From the NCBI GenBank assembly GCA_964410625.1, contig CAYPHY010000032.1:1-59087 (forward strand): a DNA stretch of 59,087 nucleotides, given 5' to 3'. The notes beneath the pieces are model-generated. The model was not told the origin of the DNA. It was given only the letters and a program-made list of their open reading frames with translations, and did no database searches. The position numbers were made by a program, and so were the translations under genes. The DNA is from CAYPHY01 sp964410625 (lineage in GTDB: Bacteria > Chloroflexota > Anaerolineae > Promineifilales > Promineifilaceae). Below, one piece after another: positions 22,252 through 31,716 of this stretch (positions are counted from its first letter, which is position 1; each line of letters begins with the position of its first letter).

Positions 22252-24774
22252 ATGACCCCAATAACTTACTTATGCCCCTCTTGCTCATCGCGAAGGAATC
22301 GGGTCGCGCAAATAGTTGCGTTCCTGTCTTTGTGGTTTTTTTGCCTGACCGCTGCGCCAACGGCCGCCCAAGCGCCGACCATTGTGCTCACAGAAATATA
22401 TTATCACACCCCAGGCAATGATGAACTGGAAGAATGGGTAGAGCTTGCCAACCTCGGCGCGGCTGATCTCGACCTATCCAGCTATAAGCTCGGTGACGCG
22501 GCCGAGCGAGGCGGTGGGGAAGGGATGCTGCAATTTCCGGCCGGAGCGCGACTGGAGGCAGGGAGTGTGATCGTTGTGGCGCAGACGGCAACGGGGTTTA
22601 TGGCCGAATTTGGCAGGTTGCCGGACTTTGAGGTGACGGACAGTGAGGCGGCCGTTCCCGATGTGGTCAAGTATACTGCCTGGGCGTCGGGTGATTTCCG
22701 GCTCTCTAACTTGCGCGATGAAGTGCTTGTGCTGGGGCCGGAGGATGCAGTGGTGGATGGGATGAACTATGGCGAAAGCAGCTTTTTCTTCGACCCGCCC
22801 GTTGGCCCCGCGCTCAGCGGCCAAAGCCTGGAGCGTCTCCCTGCCCATTGTGATTCCGACTCGGCCACCGACTGGCGGCCACAGATCGAACCAACGCCGG
22901 GCGAAATCCTGCTGGATGGGGAGTGCCGCACGCCGTTTACGGCTGCACAAGCGGAGGTGCGGCCGATTGGCGAGATTCAGGGGGATGACAATACCACACC
23001 TTATCTCAACCAGTTAGTCGCCTTTCGTGGCGTTGTCACCGGCGTGATGGCCGACCAGAACACGGCAGGGACGGTCTTTTACACCATCTTTGTCCAGGAC
23101 TTGCCGGGGGATGAGGATGGCGACCCGGCTACATCCGATGGCATTGCCGTCTTTTTGGGGACGACGCGGCCGAGCTACCCCATCGGCACGCAGGTGCGCG
23201 TCGCCGGACGGGTGACGGAGTTCTTTGGCTTTACGGAGATTGACGATAGCCGCCTGCAAATTGTTGTCGAAGCGGAAGACGCCCCCTTGCCCGAACCCAT
23301 TCCCATTGATCCCCCGGCCGACAATGAGGCTCAACGAGCGTACTTTGAGCCGCTGGAAGGGATGCGCGTCTCTCTGACTCCGGCGCAGGTGGTGGGGGCG
23401 ACCCATAGCGGCTGTGGCTTTGCCGTCATTCGCGCGGCCGGAGAGACAGCGGAACAAGTGAGGCGTAGCCGCCTGGAGGACCCGATTGGGCGAGTGGTCC
23501 CCGTGCTGCCATTGACCGATGTAGACTGTGATGATGCTATTCACGTTAAGTTTGGCGACCGCATCGAAAATCTGGTTGGGCCGCTGGTCTATAACTTTGA
23601 CCAGTTCAAGATCCTCCCCGCAGACCCAGACAGTGTGGCAATCAGCGCGGCCGAACTCCCCCCGCTTCCATCCCCGCCTGCCCTGGAAGCGGGACAGTTT
23701 ACGGTTGCCGGTTTCAATATGTGGGACTACTTTGATCTCATCTCTGACACCGGCAATGAGGCCGAGCCGGTCCCGACGGAGGCGGAGCTGGGGATCAAGA
23801 AGGCTAAGCTGGCTGATACCATCGGTTTACGGTTGGGCTGCCCGACTTTGATCGGGATTCAAGAGGTAGAAAAGGGGGTCTTATTAGAGGAATTGGCGGT
23901 TCTGTTGGCGGAGACTTGTGGCTTTACCTATCAGGTGACGCACTATGAGAGTTTGGATTTTCGTGGCATTGACAACGCCTTGATGAGTGACCCTAACCGC
24001 GTTGTCATCCAACGCGCTGACCTGCGCCAGGGTTGCGGCCGCGTCCGTACCGGCGTCAATGATCCCGCTGTCTCCTGCCCAACCGGCGAAAGCCCCTTGT
24101 TTGACCGGCCGCCGTTGCAAGTGGAGTTGAGTGTAGAAGGCCAAGCCTACACCCTCTTCATCAACCACTTCAAATCAAAGCGCGAGGGGGAGGCGGAGAC
24201 GGCCCTCTGGCGGTTGCTCCAGGCGCGACATCAGAACCGGCTGGCGGCCGATCTGCTGGCCGCAGACCCGGAAGCGCGGCTAATCGTCATCGGCGATCTG
24301 AACGACTATGAGCTGTCTCCTCCGCTGCTGGCAATGACGGATGCGGACGAGGGTGGCGTGTTGACCAATGCCCTGCTGCGCGTTCCCGAAGCTGAACGGT
24401 ATAGCTACAACTTCGGTGGCGTGGCGCAATTGCTGGACAACATTCTTGTGTCGGCGGCCGTGGACGAGCGGATTGTTCTGGCGACCATTCTCCATGTTAA
24501 CGCTGACTATCCGGCCATCCTCTCGGCTGATACCAGCCTGGAAGGGTTGCCCTACCATGCTTCTGACCATGATGTCCCGCTGCTGGTAGTGGATAATGGG
24601 ACGGCCGGCGACCCGCCAACTGAGCTACCGCCTCCAACCGTAGAGCCTATTGTCACCGCGACGCCCGCGGCTGAAGCGGCCGCCACGGAAACGACCGGCT
24701 GGGGTTGGATTGCTGCTCTCTTGGGTGCGGCCGTTGCCGGAATAGTAGCCTTGCTTTCTAGTAAGCGAACATAG
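22252..24774 (+). CDS. Extracellular endonuclease/exonuclease/phosphatase-family nuclease with lamin-tail domain (ExeM/NucH-like)
   Basis: This is an 840-residue exported protein. The signal peptide is at about 1-41, ending AAPTAAQA. A lamin-tail domain (TEIYYHTPGNDELEEWVELANLG...) spans about 45-190, and an OB-fold-like segment (LNQLVAFRGVVTGVM) about 245-335. The DNase I-like EEP domain runs from about 483 to 775: GFNMWDYF, GIQEVE (about 535), NHFKSK (about 638), GDLNDYE (about 681) and HASDHDVPLL (about 769), covering the metal and catalytic His/Asp positions. A Pro/Thr linker and a C-terminal membrane helix with a basic end (IAALLGAAVAGIVALLSSKRT) probably anchor it to the cell surface. 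It likely degrades extracellular DNA. No strong ribosome site precedes ATG 22252. Confidence 0.88.
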   Translation: MTPITYLCPSCSSRRNRVAQIVAFLSLWFFCLTAAPTAAQAPTIVLTEIYYHTPGNDELEEWVELANLGAADLDLSSYKLGDAAERGGGEGMLQFPAGARLEAGSVIVVAQTATGFMAEFGRLPDFEVTDSEAAVPDVVKYTAWASGDFRLSNLRDEVLVLGPEDAVVDGMNYGESSFFFDPPVGPALSGQSLERLPAHCDSDSATDWRPQIEPTPGEILLDGECRTPFTAAQAEVRPIGEIQGDDNTTPYLNQLVAFRGVVTGVMADQNTAGTVFYTIFVQDLPGDEDGDPATSDGIAVFLGTTRPSYPIGTQVRVAGRVTEFFGFTEIDDSRLQIVVEAEDAPLPEPIPIDPPADNEAQRAYFEPLEGMRVSLTPAQVVGATHSGCGFAVIRAAGETAEQVRRSRLEDPIGRVVPVLPLTDVDCDDAIHVKFGDRIENLVGPLVYNFDQFKILPADPDSVAISAAELPPLPSPPALEAGQFTVAGFNMWDYFDLISDTGNEAEPVPTEAELGIKKAKLADTIGLRLGCPTLIGIQEVEKGVLLEELAVLLAETCGFTYQVTHYESLDFRGIDNALMSDPNRVVIQRADLRQGCGRVRTGVNDPAVSCPTGESPLFDRPPLQVELSVEGQAYTLFINHFKSKREGEAETALWRLLQARHQNRLAADLLAADPEARLIVIGDLNDYELSPPLLAMTDADEGGVLTNALLRVPEAERYSYNFGGVAQLLDNILVSAAVDERIVLATILHVNADYPAILSADTSLEGLPYHASDHDVPLLVVDNGTAGDPPTELPPPTVEPIVTATPAAEAAATETTGWGWIAALLGAAVAGIVALLSSKRT

Positions 24775-24787
24775 CTCCTTTTCCAGG

Positions 24788-25060
24788 CTAGGCGGTTTGG
24801 CTCTCAATCTGCTGTAGATGCTGCTCCAGGAACAGGTTGACCAAACTTTCGGTGGACAAACCCCGTACTTGCGCTAATCGCTGCACCCGTTGGATCAGTC
24901 CAGGGTCGAGCGCGACTAGGTAGCGCCGTCGTGCAGTAGGGTCAATCTCAAACTCGGCCGCTTCCGTCTGCTCCCAATAGTCTGCCAGGCTGTGGGTCTC
25001 CCAGAATTCGGCGATCTCCTCATAACTATTCATTTCAGGAATTTTTTTATCTACGTCCAT
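24788..25060 (-). CDS. brnA: BrnA/CopG-like antitoxin
   Basis: This 90-residue protein starts with the EEIAEFWETHSLADYWEQ segment typical of BrnA-type antitoxins. It ends in a ribbon-helix-helix-like domain (RRYLVALDPGLIQRVQRLAQVRGLSTESLVNLFLEQHL). It would neutralise the toxin encoded just upstream and autoregulate the operon. It overlaps the toxin gene by 14 bases, so translation is probably coupled. Confidence 0.8.
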   Translation of the reverse strand: MDVDKKIPEMNSYEEIAEFWETHSLADYWEQTEAAEFEIDPTARRRYLVALDPGLIQRVQRLAQVRGLSTESLVNLFLEQHLQQIESQTA

Positions 25061-25331
25061 ATTGCCTGCGTTCCTTTGGATCCATATCTCGTGCGCTGAG
25101 AATCAAGGCTTCACGGGTCTGTTTATAGACGAAAAAATCAATCAAATATCTTCCAGATTCCGTGCGTCCAAGTGCAGAATAAACGTCTTCATCAGGAATA
25201 TGTCCCTTCTGTACTTTACGAAAGATAGGCTTTCCAAATAATACCTCGTCTATTTCTTCAGGCTCTACGTGATGTTTCCAGGCCAACTTATCAATTATGT
25301 GAGGAAGCCAGATGATGTCAGCAATTCGCAT
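25047..25331 (-). CDS. brnT: BrnT-like ribonuclease toxin
   Basis: This 94-residue protein has the BrnT pattern: IIWLPHIIDKLAWKHHVEPEEIDEVLF, GHIPDEDVYSALGRTESGRYLIDFFVY, and the C-terminal ILSARDMDPKERRQYGRR. BrnT toxins are RelE-fold RNases. It is the first gene of a two-gene toxin-antitoxin operon in the usual toxin-first order. Both genes look intact. Confidence 0.85.
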   Translation of the reverse strand: MRIADIIWLPHIIDKLAWKHHVEPEEIDEVLFGKPIFRKVQKGHIPDEDVYSALGRTESGRYLIDFFVYKQTREALILSARDMDPKERRQYGRR

Positions 25332-25507
25332 ATATCGTTGCCCACTTTCTTCTTTGCAGGATTATACCATAAGCGTGTCGACACTTCTTGAAAAATCAGG
25401 TTTGCCCGATTTTACGCTTTCTGAATGGTACTTTTAGATAGCCGCTGTATATGTTAACATACCATATGTTGCGCCGTTGATAGCCCGTGCAACACTCAAT
25501 ATGGTAT

Positions 25508-25583
25508 AAAATCATTGCACCAATTAACACGAATTTTCGCCAAATAAGCCAATTCGCGAAAATTCGCGCCAATTCGTTGCAAA
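25508..25583. repeat. AT-rich inverted repeat, family F copy 2
   Basis: The run AATTTTCGCCAAATAAGCC / AATTCGCGAAAATTCGCGCC / AATTCGTTGC contains complementary segments and resembles 3155-3245. It lies upstream of the small hypothetical gene and extends that gene's apparent frame. Confidence 0.5.
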
Positions 25584-25603
25584 GAACAAGAAACAATAAA
25601 TTT

Positions 25604-26002
25604 GTGGCGGAGAATAACGACCGGCCCGATACCGGTAAACTGAATCGAAAAGCGGCCGAAGCGGTGATCCGCAAGGTCGAATTGCAACCAGGCCAGACGA
25701 TTATCTTTTCGCGTGGCCCGATGTTGCTGCTTTTTCGCGGCGAGTTGAAGGCGGCCGAAGCGGCCGAGATCGCCACCCAGGTGGCGGACACATGGATTGA
25801 TAATGGCCAGACTGCCCGCATCCAGTTTATGCAACTCCCCTTATTGCCAACCGAGAACCTGCTCTATACCAGCTATCTCAGCGGTAAATACTTATTGACA
25901 ATTGTAGATTCGGCCGAGACCTCTTTCCCGCGTGTTCGACGCCTGGCCGAATCCCTACAGGAAGGCTTCAGCAGCTTCGGCCTTGTGCCGGAACCAGCGT
26001 AA
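25604..26002 (+). CDS. Small hypothetical protein, possibly roadblock/LC7-like
   Basis: About 132 residues from GTG 25604, with no signal or membrane segment. The central part (VELQPGQTIIFSRGPMLLLFRGELKAAEAAEIATQVADTWID) and the end (KYLLTIVDSAETSFPRVRRLAESLQEGF) alternate strands and helices. The last segment is reminiscent of roadblock/LC7 proteins, but I would not rely on it. The frame is open from 25487, but those 39 codons read repeat F. The true start is therefore uncertain, and no ribosome site is evident. The in-phase CGGCCG-rich coding style matches neighbouring genes, so it is probably real. Confidence 0.55.
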   Translation: MAENNDRPDTGKLNRKAAEAVIRKVELQPGQTIIFSRGPMLLLFRGELKAAEAAEIATQVADTWIDNGQTARIQFMQLPLLPTENLLYTSYLSGKYLLTIVDSAETSFPRVRRLAESLQEGFSSFGLVPEPA

Positions 26003-26101
26003 TCAATTGTTAATGGTGAATGGTGAAGTTTTAATGGTTAACGATGAACAACACACTTCACAATTATCAATTCACCATTCACAATTCACCATTAAACTGT
26101 T
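26003..26101. repeat. Repeat family B (TTAATGGTGAATGGTGAA / TTCACCATTCACAATTCACC)
   Basis: The left half GTTAATGGTGAATGGTGAAG is complementary to the right half AATTCACCATTCACAATTCA, making an inverted repeat that fills the entire gap before polA. Related sequence occurs at 4536-4572 and 55244-55284. Confidence 0.8.
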
Positions 26102-28891
26102 ATGCCCAAAAACGAACTTGTCCTGATTGACGGCCATGCCCTGGCCTATCGCATGTTTTTCGCCTTGCCGATTGAGGCGTTTACGACGAAGGAAGGTGAG
26201 CCAACCAACGCCACCTATGGCTTTACGCGCACCTTGCTGGATCTCATCCTCGGCGACGACCCGCCCCACTATCTGGCGGTTAGCTTTGACCTGGGGGCAA
26301 CCTTCCGCGATGATTTGTTTGCCGACTATAAAGGGACGCGGGAAAAGATGCCCGATGAACTCGACTTGCAGATCGAGCGCATTAAGCAGGTGGTGAAGAC
26401 GCTCAATATCCCGATCCTGATGCTGGAAGGGTTTGAGGCGGATGATGTCTTGGGGACGGTGGCTCGGCAGGTGAGAGGGCAGGTCCCGGTGCGGATCATC
26501 ACCGGGGACCGTGACTTGCTGCAACTGGTGGACGAGAATACAAAAGTTGAGTTACCGGCACGCGCGGCCGGACGGCCGCCGGAACTGTTCGACGAAAGCG
26601 GCGTGGAAGAGTATTTTGGCGTCAGGCCGGAGCAGGTGGTGGACTGGAAGGCGCTGGTTGGCGACACCAGCGACAACATCCCTGGCGTGAAGGGGATTGG
26701 CGCGAAGACGGCCGCCAAACTGCTCAATGAGTATGGTACGCTGGAAAATGTCTATACCAACCTCGATTCAATTAAGGGTGCGTTGCACAACAAGCTGGCC
26801 GAGGGGCGCGAGAACGCCTTTCTCAGCCAAAAGCTGGCGCGGATTGTCACTGACGCGCCGATCAGCGTTGAGCTAGAAAAGTGTGTCGCTCGCGAGTTCG
26901 ATCCGTTGGAAGTGCTGCCCATCTTTCGTGATTTGGAGTTCCGGTCGCTGACCAATCTGCTGCTTGAACGGGTGGAGGATGCACCTTCTACGGAAGAGAT
27001 CAGCGAGTTGCCGCTGACCGAGGTAAAGATTGTCCGCACGGCCGATGAACTGGAACAACTGGTCAACGAGCTAAATAAAGCAAAGGTGATCAGCTTTGAC
27101 CTGGAAACGACGGCGATTGATAAGATGTCGGCCGAGATCGTCGGTATTTGCCTGGCGGTCAAGTCTCCCGTCGCCTATTACATCCCCGTCGGCCATCTGA
27201 CTGGCGCGGCGCAAGCGACTTCGGGGCAAATGAACCTCTTTGCCGGAGAGGTGGAGCATGTGGCCGACCAGTTGCCGCTGCAAACGGTGCTGGACGCGCT
27301 ACGGCCGTCGCTGACCAATCCCGACATCCCCAAGGTGGCCCACAACGCCAAGTATGATTATCTCATCCTTGACCGCTTCGGTGTGCGCGTCCATCCCATT
27401 ACCTTTGATACGATGATCGCCGAATGGCTGACCGACCCGGCGACGAAGCACAAGGGGCTGAAAGACCTCGCCCGCCACCGCCTGGGTGTAGAGATGACCG
27501 ACATCGAACAGTTGATCGGCAAGGGCAAGGGACAGAAGAACTTTTCTGAGGTGCCGATTGAAGAGGCAGCCCCTTATGGCGCGGCCGATGCCGACATGAC
27601 CTTGCGCCTGATCGAACCGTTGCGCCAGGAGTTGGAGGAGAAGGGGCAGACGAAGTTGATGGAGTTGGAGATGAAACTCATGCCCGTCCTCTCCGACATG
27701 GAGAAGGCAGGGGTCGCCCTGGACACGGACTTTTTCCGGCAGATGGGCCAGGACTTGCAAGCGCGGCTGCAACAGTTGGAGTTGCAAATCCATGAGATTG
27801 CCGGAACGCCGTTTAACATCAACTCCTCCCAGCAGTTGAGCGACATCCTGTTTGAGCGCCTGGGCCTACCGCGCGAGGGGCTGCGCAAGGTGAGCAGCGG
27901 CCACTATTCAACGGCCGTTGACGTGCTGGAAAGCCTGAAAGCGGCCGATACCAGCGGGATCATCACCGCCATTTTGGAACACCGCGAACTGAATAAGCTG
28001 AAAAGCACTTATGTGGATGCTCTACCAGCGTTGATCAATCCGCGAACCGGTCGCGTCCACACCAGCTTTAACCAGACGGGGGCGATCACCGGGCGCATCG
28101 CCAGCAACACGCCCAATCTGCAAAACATCCCGATTCGCAGCGAAGTGGGGCAGCAGATACGGCGCGGCTTTGTGACGGAACCGGGCTGGCTCTTTTTGGC
28201 GGCCGACTATTCGCAGGTGGAGCTACGCATCCTCGCCCATGTCAGCCAGGATGATGCCTTGCTGGAAGCGTTCCACAATGATCAGGACATCCACCGCGCA
28301 ACGGCCGCGCTGGTTTATGGCATTCCGATGGAGGAAGTGAGCTATAACCAACGCCGCTTTGCCAAGATCGTCAACTTTGGCCTGATCTATGGGATGGGCC
28401 CCTATCGTCTGGCGCGGGACTCCGGGCTGACCTTGAGCGAGGCGGAGAAATATATCGCTGAATATTTCGCCCGCTTCCCCGGTATCCGCCGCTATCTGGA
28501 CGAAACAGATCAATTTGCGCGGACGCAGGGGTATGTGGAGTCGCTTTTCGGCCGTCGGCGCTACTTCCCGATCTACAAAGCCCCGGCTACCGCCCAAAAC
28601 CGGCAGGCGCAGCAGCGAGCTTACCGCGAGGCGATCAACCACCCGATCCAAAGCACGGCGGCCGACATCATCAAGGTCGCCATGATTCGCCTGCACAAAG
28701 TGTTGAGCGAACAGTACCGGGCGCGGCTGCTGCTGCAAGTGCATGATGAACTGTTGTTGGAAGTACCGGAAGAAGAGATGGATGCGGTGCGGCCGTTGGT
28801 GGTGGATATTATGTGCGACGCCTTCAAGCTCGATGTGCCGTTGAAGGTGGAAGCGGAGACCGGCTCTAACTGGCTGGAATTGAAGGGCTAA
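26102..28891 (+). CDS. polA: DNA polymerase I
   Basis: This is a full-length 929-residue family A polymerase for repair and Okazaki-fragment processing. The 5' nuclease domain covers about 1-290 (LIDGHALAYRMFFAL, ADDVLGTVA, TGDRDLLQLV, GVKGIGAKTAAKLL). The 3'-5' exonuclease domain (about 315-500) keeps its acidic residues: SFDLETT (D332, E334), VAHNAKYDYLIL and YGAADADMTLRL. Proofreading is therefore predicted to be active, unlike in Taq polymerase. The polymerase domain has motif A DYSQVELRILAH, motif B RRFAKIVNFGLIYGM (Phe at the ddNTP-selective position) and motif C QVHDELLLE. The gene starts right after repeat B, without an obvious Shine-Dalgarno site. Confidence 0.97.
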   Translation: MPKNELVLIDGHALAYRMFFALPIEAFTTKEGEPTNATYGFTRTLLDLILGDDPPHYLAVSFDLGATFRDDLFADYKGTREKMPDELDLQIERIKQVVKTLNIPILMLEGFEADDVLGTVARQVRGQVPVRIITGDRDLLQLVDENTKVELPARAAGRPPELFDESGVEEYFGVRPEQVVDWKALVGDTSDNIPGVKGIGAKTAAKLLNEYGTLENVYTNLDSIKGALHNKLAEGRENAFLSQKLARIVTDAPISVELEKCVAREFDPLEVLPIFRDLEFRSLTNLLLERVEDAPSTEEISELPLTEVKIVRTADELEQLVNELNKAKVISFDLETTAIDKMSAEIVGICLAVKSPVAYYIPVGHLTGAAQATSGQMNLFAGEVEHVADQLPLQTVLDALRPSLTNPDIPKVAHNAKYDYLILDRFGVRVHPITFDTMIAEWLTDPATKHKGLKDLARHRLGVEMTDIEQLIGKGKGQKNFSEVPIEEAAPYGAADADMTLRLIEPLRQELEEKGQTKLMELEMKLMPVLSDMEKAGVALDTDFFRQMGQDLQARLQQLELQIHEIAGTPFNINSSQQLSDILFERLGLPREGLRKVSSGHYSTAVDVLESLKAADTSGIITAILEHRELNKLKSTYVDALPALINPRTGRVHTSFNQTGAITGRIASNTPNLQNIPIRSEVGQQIRRGFVTEPGWLFLAADYSQVELRILAHVSQDDALLEAFHNDQDIHRATAALVYGIPMEEVSYNQRRFAKIVNFGLIYGMGPYRLARDSGLTLSEAEKYIAEYFARFPGIRRYLDETDQFARTQGYVESLFGRRRYFPIYKAPATAQNRQAQQRAYREAINHPIQSTAADIIKVAMIRLHKVLSEQYRARLLLQVHDELLLEVPEEEMDAVRPLVVDIMCDAFKLDVPLKVEAETGSNWLELKG

Positions 28892-28944
28892 CGGTCAATG
28901 ACTCTTGAAACAATGTAATAACGCTTATTAATGGAAGAATCATA

Positions 28945-30417
28945 ATGAATGGACGTATAGGTAGTATGGGGAGCAAGGTGTTGACGGCCGCTTTTTTTGG
29001 CTGCTTGCTGTTGGTGTTGTGGCTGGGGTTGCAGGCGGCCAGTGGGGCGACGATCTCTAGCCGGGAGATGGATGAAGGGGAGATGGGGGCAAGCCCGCAG
29101 CCAGAGGCGGCCGCTATCGCTGAGCCGGTTGCGGCGGCGACGATGCCCAATATCATCTTTGTGGTGGTGGATGCGCTGCGGGCGGATCATGTCTCGTCCT
29201 ATGGGTATGAACGGCCGACGACCCACAACCTGGACGCGATGATGGCGGCCGAAGGGGTGCGTTTCGAGCAAGCGATCACCGCTTCCTCCTGGACTTATCC
29301 CTCCAATGCCGCCATGCTCACCGGCCGGATGCCCTCCCGCCTCGGTGTAGATTGGTCCAGCTTTGAAAGCAGCATCCCCGCCAGTGAAACGTTATTGGCC
29401 GAGCATTTGCAGGACGCCGGATATTACACCGCCGGTTTTGTCAATAACTTCTACCTGACCGATAGTTTTGGTTTCAATCGCGGTTTTGATGTGTACGAGA
29501 CCTTGCGAGGGAGCGAGAAGGCCGAAGACTTAAATTCGTTGGCATTGAACTGGTTGGAAAGCCAATGGGTCCCCCAGGGACGGCCGCAGCCGCTCTTTCT
29601 CTTCTTATACTACTATGATCCCCATACCTGGTACAATCCACCGCCGCCCTATAACACCATTTACGATAACAACTATAGCGGCCCATTGACGACGGATGTT
29701 TACCAGCACGGCCAGCCCGTCGTTGCCGGAGATATTGTTCCCACCGCACGCGACACCGAACATCTAATCGCGCTCTATGACGGGGAGATCACCTACTGGG
29801 ACCATCATTTTGGGCAGATTATGGCCCAGCTGGAGGGCAGGGGGTTGCTGGAGGACAGCATCATCGTCGTCACCAGCGACCACGGTCAGATGTTTGGCGA
29901 ACATGAAAAGTGGGTCCATCGCAATTCGCTCTATGAAGAAGTGCTGCGAGTGCCGCTGTTCATCCGCTATGATGGGGTCACGCGCAAGGGGCATGTGGCG
30001 GCCGCGCCGGTCACGACCATGGACCTGATGCCCACGATTTTGAATCTGGTTGGCCTGCCCATTCCAAACGGGCTGGATGGGCTTAGCCTGCGTTATCAGG
30101 CACAGGGGGGGCCAGCCAATCCGAACCGGCTGATCTTTGCCGAGATGGAAAGTGAACTCAGCCCCAGCGCACCAGGGCATTGGATTGCGCCGCCTTCAGA
30201 TTTGCGTTCGGTGCGCCGGGGGGATTGGAAATACATCCATCACGTTGGCCCCGATGCCAGCGGCGAGCTGTATGAACTGCAACCCGACTCGCTTTATGAG
30301 CAGGAGGACCTGGCTGAAGCGGAGGGGGAGATGAGGGAAAACCTGCTCGGCCGTCTGCGTTTACAATTCAGACTGCCGGAACGGTTTAGCTTCCTCTCGG
30401 CAATCGTTGAGCAGTAG
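28945..30417 (+). CDS. Exported sulfatase-like hydrolase of the alkaline phosphatase superfamily lacking the formylglycine cysteine
   Basis: 490 residues with an N-terminal membrane segment (VLTAAFFGCLLLVLWLGLQAA) and a sulfatase fold: PNIIFVVVDALRADHVSSYGY, YYYDPHTWYNPP, VVTSDHGQMFGEHEKWVHRNSLYEEVLRVPLF, TTMDLMPTILNLVGLP. The nucleophile region reads SSWTYPSNAAMLTGR, where canonical sulfatases have C/S-x-P-x-R. The cysteine that becomes formylglycine is replaced by T117 and the Arg by Asn. Such Thr variants occur in sulfatase-like phosphoesterases and transferases, so sulfate ester hydrolysis should not be assumed. Substrate unknown. ATG 28945 and 28966 are both possible starts. Confidence 0.8.
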   Translation: MNGRIGSMGSKVLTAAFFGCLLLVLWLGLQAASGATISSREMDEGEMGASPQPEAAAIAEPVAAATMPNIIFVVVDALRADHVSSYGYERPTTHNLDAMMAAEGVRFEQAITASSWTYPSNAAMLTGRMPSRLGVDWSSFESSIPASETLLAEHLQDAGYYTAGFVNNFYLTDSFGFNRGFDVYETLRGSEKAEDLNSLALNWLESQWVPQGRPQPLFLFLYYYDPHTWYNPPPPYNTIYDNNYSGPLTTDVYQHGQPVVAGDIVPTARDTEHLIALYDGEITYWDHHFGQIMAQLEGRGLLEDSIIVVTSDHGQMFGEHEKWVHRNSLYEEVLRVPLFIRYDGVTRKGHVAAAPVTTMDLMPTILNLVGLPIPNGLDGLSLRYQAQGGPANPNRLIFAEMESELSPSAPGHWIAPPSDLRSVRRGDWKYIHHVGPDASGELYELQPDSLYEQEDLAEAEGEMRENLLGRLRLQFRLPERFSFLSAIVEQ

Positions 30418-30432
30418 ACGGCCGGTACTATC

Positions 30433-30492
30433 CATATACCAATAACCAATATACCAATACAGCAGTTATTGGTATACTGGTTATTGGTATAT
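30433..30492. repeat. Inverted repeat H upstream of chrA
   Basis: TATACCAATAACCAATATACC (from 30434) is complementary to the right-hand GGTATACTGGTTATTGGTATA (to about 30490), with about 26-base arms and a 6-base loop CAGCAG. It ends 4 bases before the chrA start codon and would sequester the ribosome-binding region in the mRNA. Confidence 0.85.
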
Positions 30493-30495
30493 TGT

Positions 30496-31716
30496 ATGGA
30501 CAACCAAACAAAGACTCTTCCCGATAGCGCCGGTTCGCGGTTACGTGAAGTGGCGCTTTTGTTCTTGCGGTTGGGCGTCATCGCCTTTGGCGGCCCGGCG
30601 GCGCATATCGGCATGATGGAAGATGAGGTGGTGACGCGGCGCAACTGGCTCTCGCGCCAGCACTTCCTCGATCTGGTCGGCGCGACCAATCTCATCCCCG
30701 GCCCCAACTCCAGTGAAATGACAATGCACGTGGGGTATGAACGCGCCCGAATGCCGGGGCTGATCGTTGCTGGCGCGAGCTTTATCTTCCCTGCGGCCGT
30801 GATCACACTCATCCTCGCCTGGCTCTATGTGCGGCTGGGGACGATCCCGGCCGTTGAACAGTTCCTGTTGGGCATTAAACCGGCGGTGATCGGCATCATC
30901 CTCGGCGCGGTGTGGCGGCTGGGGCAGAAGGCATTAAAAAGCTGGCAGGTGGGCCTGGTGGGCGTGGTGGTGTTTGCGGCCGCGCTGCTGGGGCTGAATG
31001 AGATCATCGCCCTGCTCGTTGGCGGTGTGGTGGGGATGTTGTGGTTACGCGGGTCGGCCGGGTTTGGCAAGCCCAAGCCGCCCACCACCTTGAGCGGCCT
31101 CGCGCTGACTAATAGCCAGCCCCTCAAATGGACGTTGCTTGCAAAGCCGTGGTTACAAACAGTGGGGGCAACAACGGCCGCTGCGGCCGGCGTATCGCTT
31201 TGGAAACTAGGGGCGGTGTTTCTGCTGGTCGGAGCTACGCTCTATGGCAGTGGTTATGTCCTCTTTGCCTATCTGCAAGCGTTGCTGGTCGAAAATCTGG
31301 GTTGGCTGACTGAGCTGCAACTATTAGACGCTATCGCCATCGGCCAATTCACCCCTGGCCCGGTGCTGACAACAGCCACCTTTGTCGGCTATTTGCTGGC
31401 CGGGGTGCCGGGGGCGGTTGTGGCGACGTTGGCTATCTTTCTGCCATCGTTCCTCTTTGTGCTGCTGTTGAATCCGCTTATCCCGCGAATGCGCCAATCT
31501 CCCTGGATGGCAGCCTTTTTGGATGCGGTCAATATCGCCTCTATTGCGCTGATGCTGGTGGTGGTGATTGATCTAGGGCGAGCGACATTGGTTTCCTGGC
31601 CTGCCTGGTTGATCGCCGTCCTCTCGGTGATTACCACGCTCTTCTTTAAGGTTAATTCCGCCTGGGTGGTGGTTGGCGGGGCGGTGTTGGGCTTTGTCTT
31701 GCGCGGCTTTATGTAG
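30496..31716 (+). CDS. chrA: Chromate transporter, ChrA family (long, two-domain form)
   Basis: This 406-residue membrane protein is made of two homologous CHR halves. The first half has FLRLGVIAFGGPAAHIGMMEDEVVTRRNWLSRQHFLDLVGATNLIPGPNSSEM. The second half has FLLVGATLYGSGYVLFAYLQALLVENLGWLTELQLLDAIAIGQFTPGPVLTTATFVGYL. Both carry the GG/PGP signatures; members export chromate and possibly other oxyanions. ATG 30496 was preferred over 30469, which lies in the hairpin. The stop is the TAG of ATGTAG where repeat D3 begins. Confidence 0.92.
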   Translation: MDNQTKTLPDSAGSRLREVALLFLRLGVIAFGGPAAHIGMMEDEVVTRRNWLSRQHFLDLVGATNLIPGPNSSEMTMHVGYERARMPGLIVAGASFIFPAAVITLILAWLYVRLGTIPAVEQFLLGIKPAVIGIILGAVWRLGQKALKSWQVGLVGVVVFAAALLGLNEIIALLVGGVVGMLWLRGSAGFGKPKPPTTLSGLALTNSQPLKWTLLAKPWLQTVGATTAAAAGVSLWKLGAVFLLVGATLYGSGYVLFAYLQALLVENLGWLTELQLLDAIAIGQFTPGPVLTTATFVGYLLAGVPGAVVATLAIFLPSFLFVLLLNPLIPRMRQSPWMAAFLDAVNIASIALMLVVVIDLGRATLVSWPAWLIAVLSVITTLFFKVNSAWVVVGGAVLGFVLRGFM

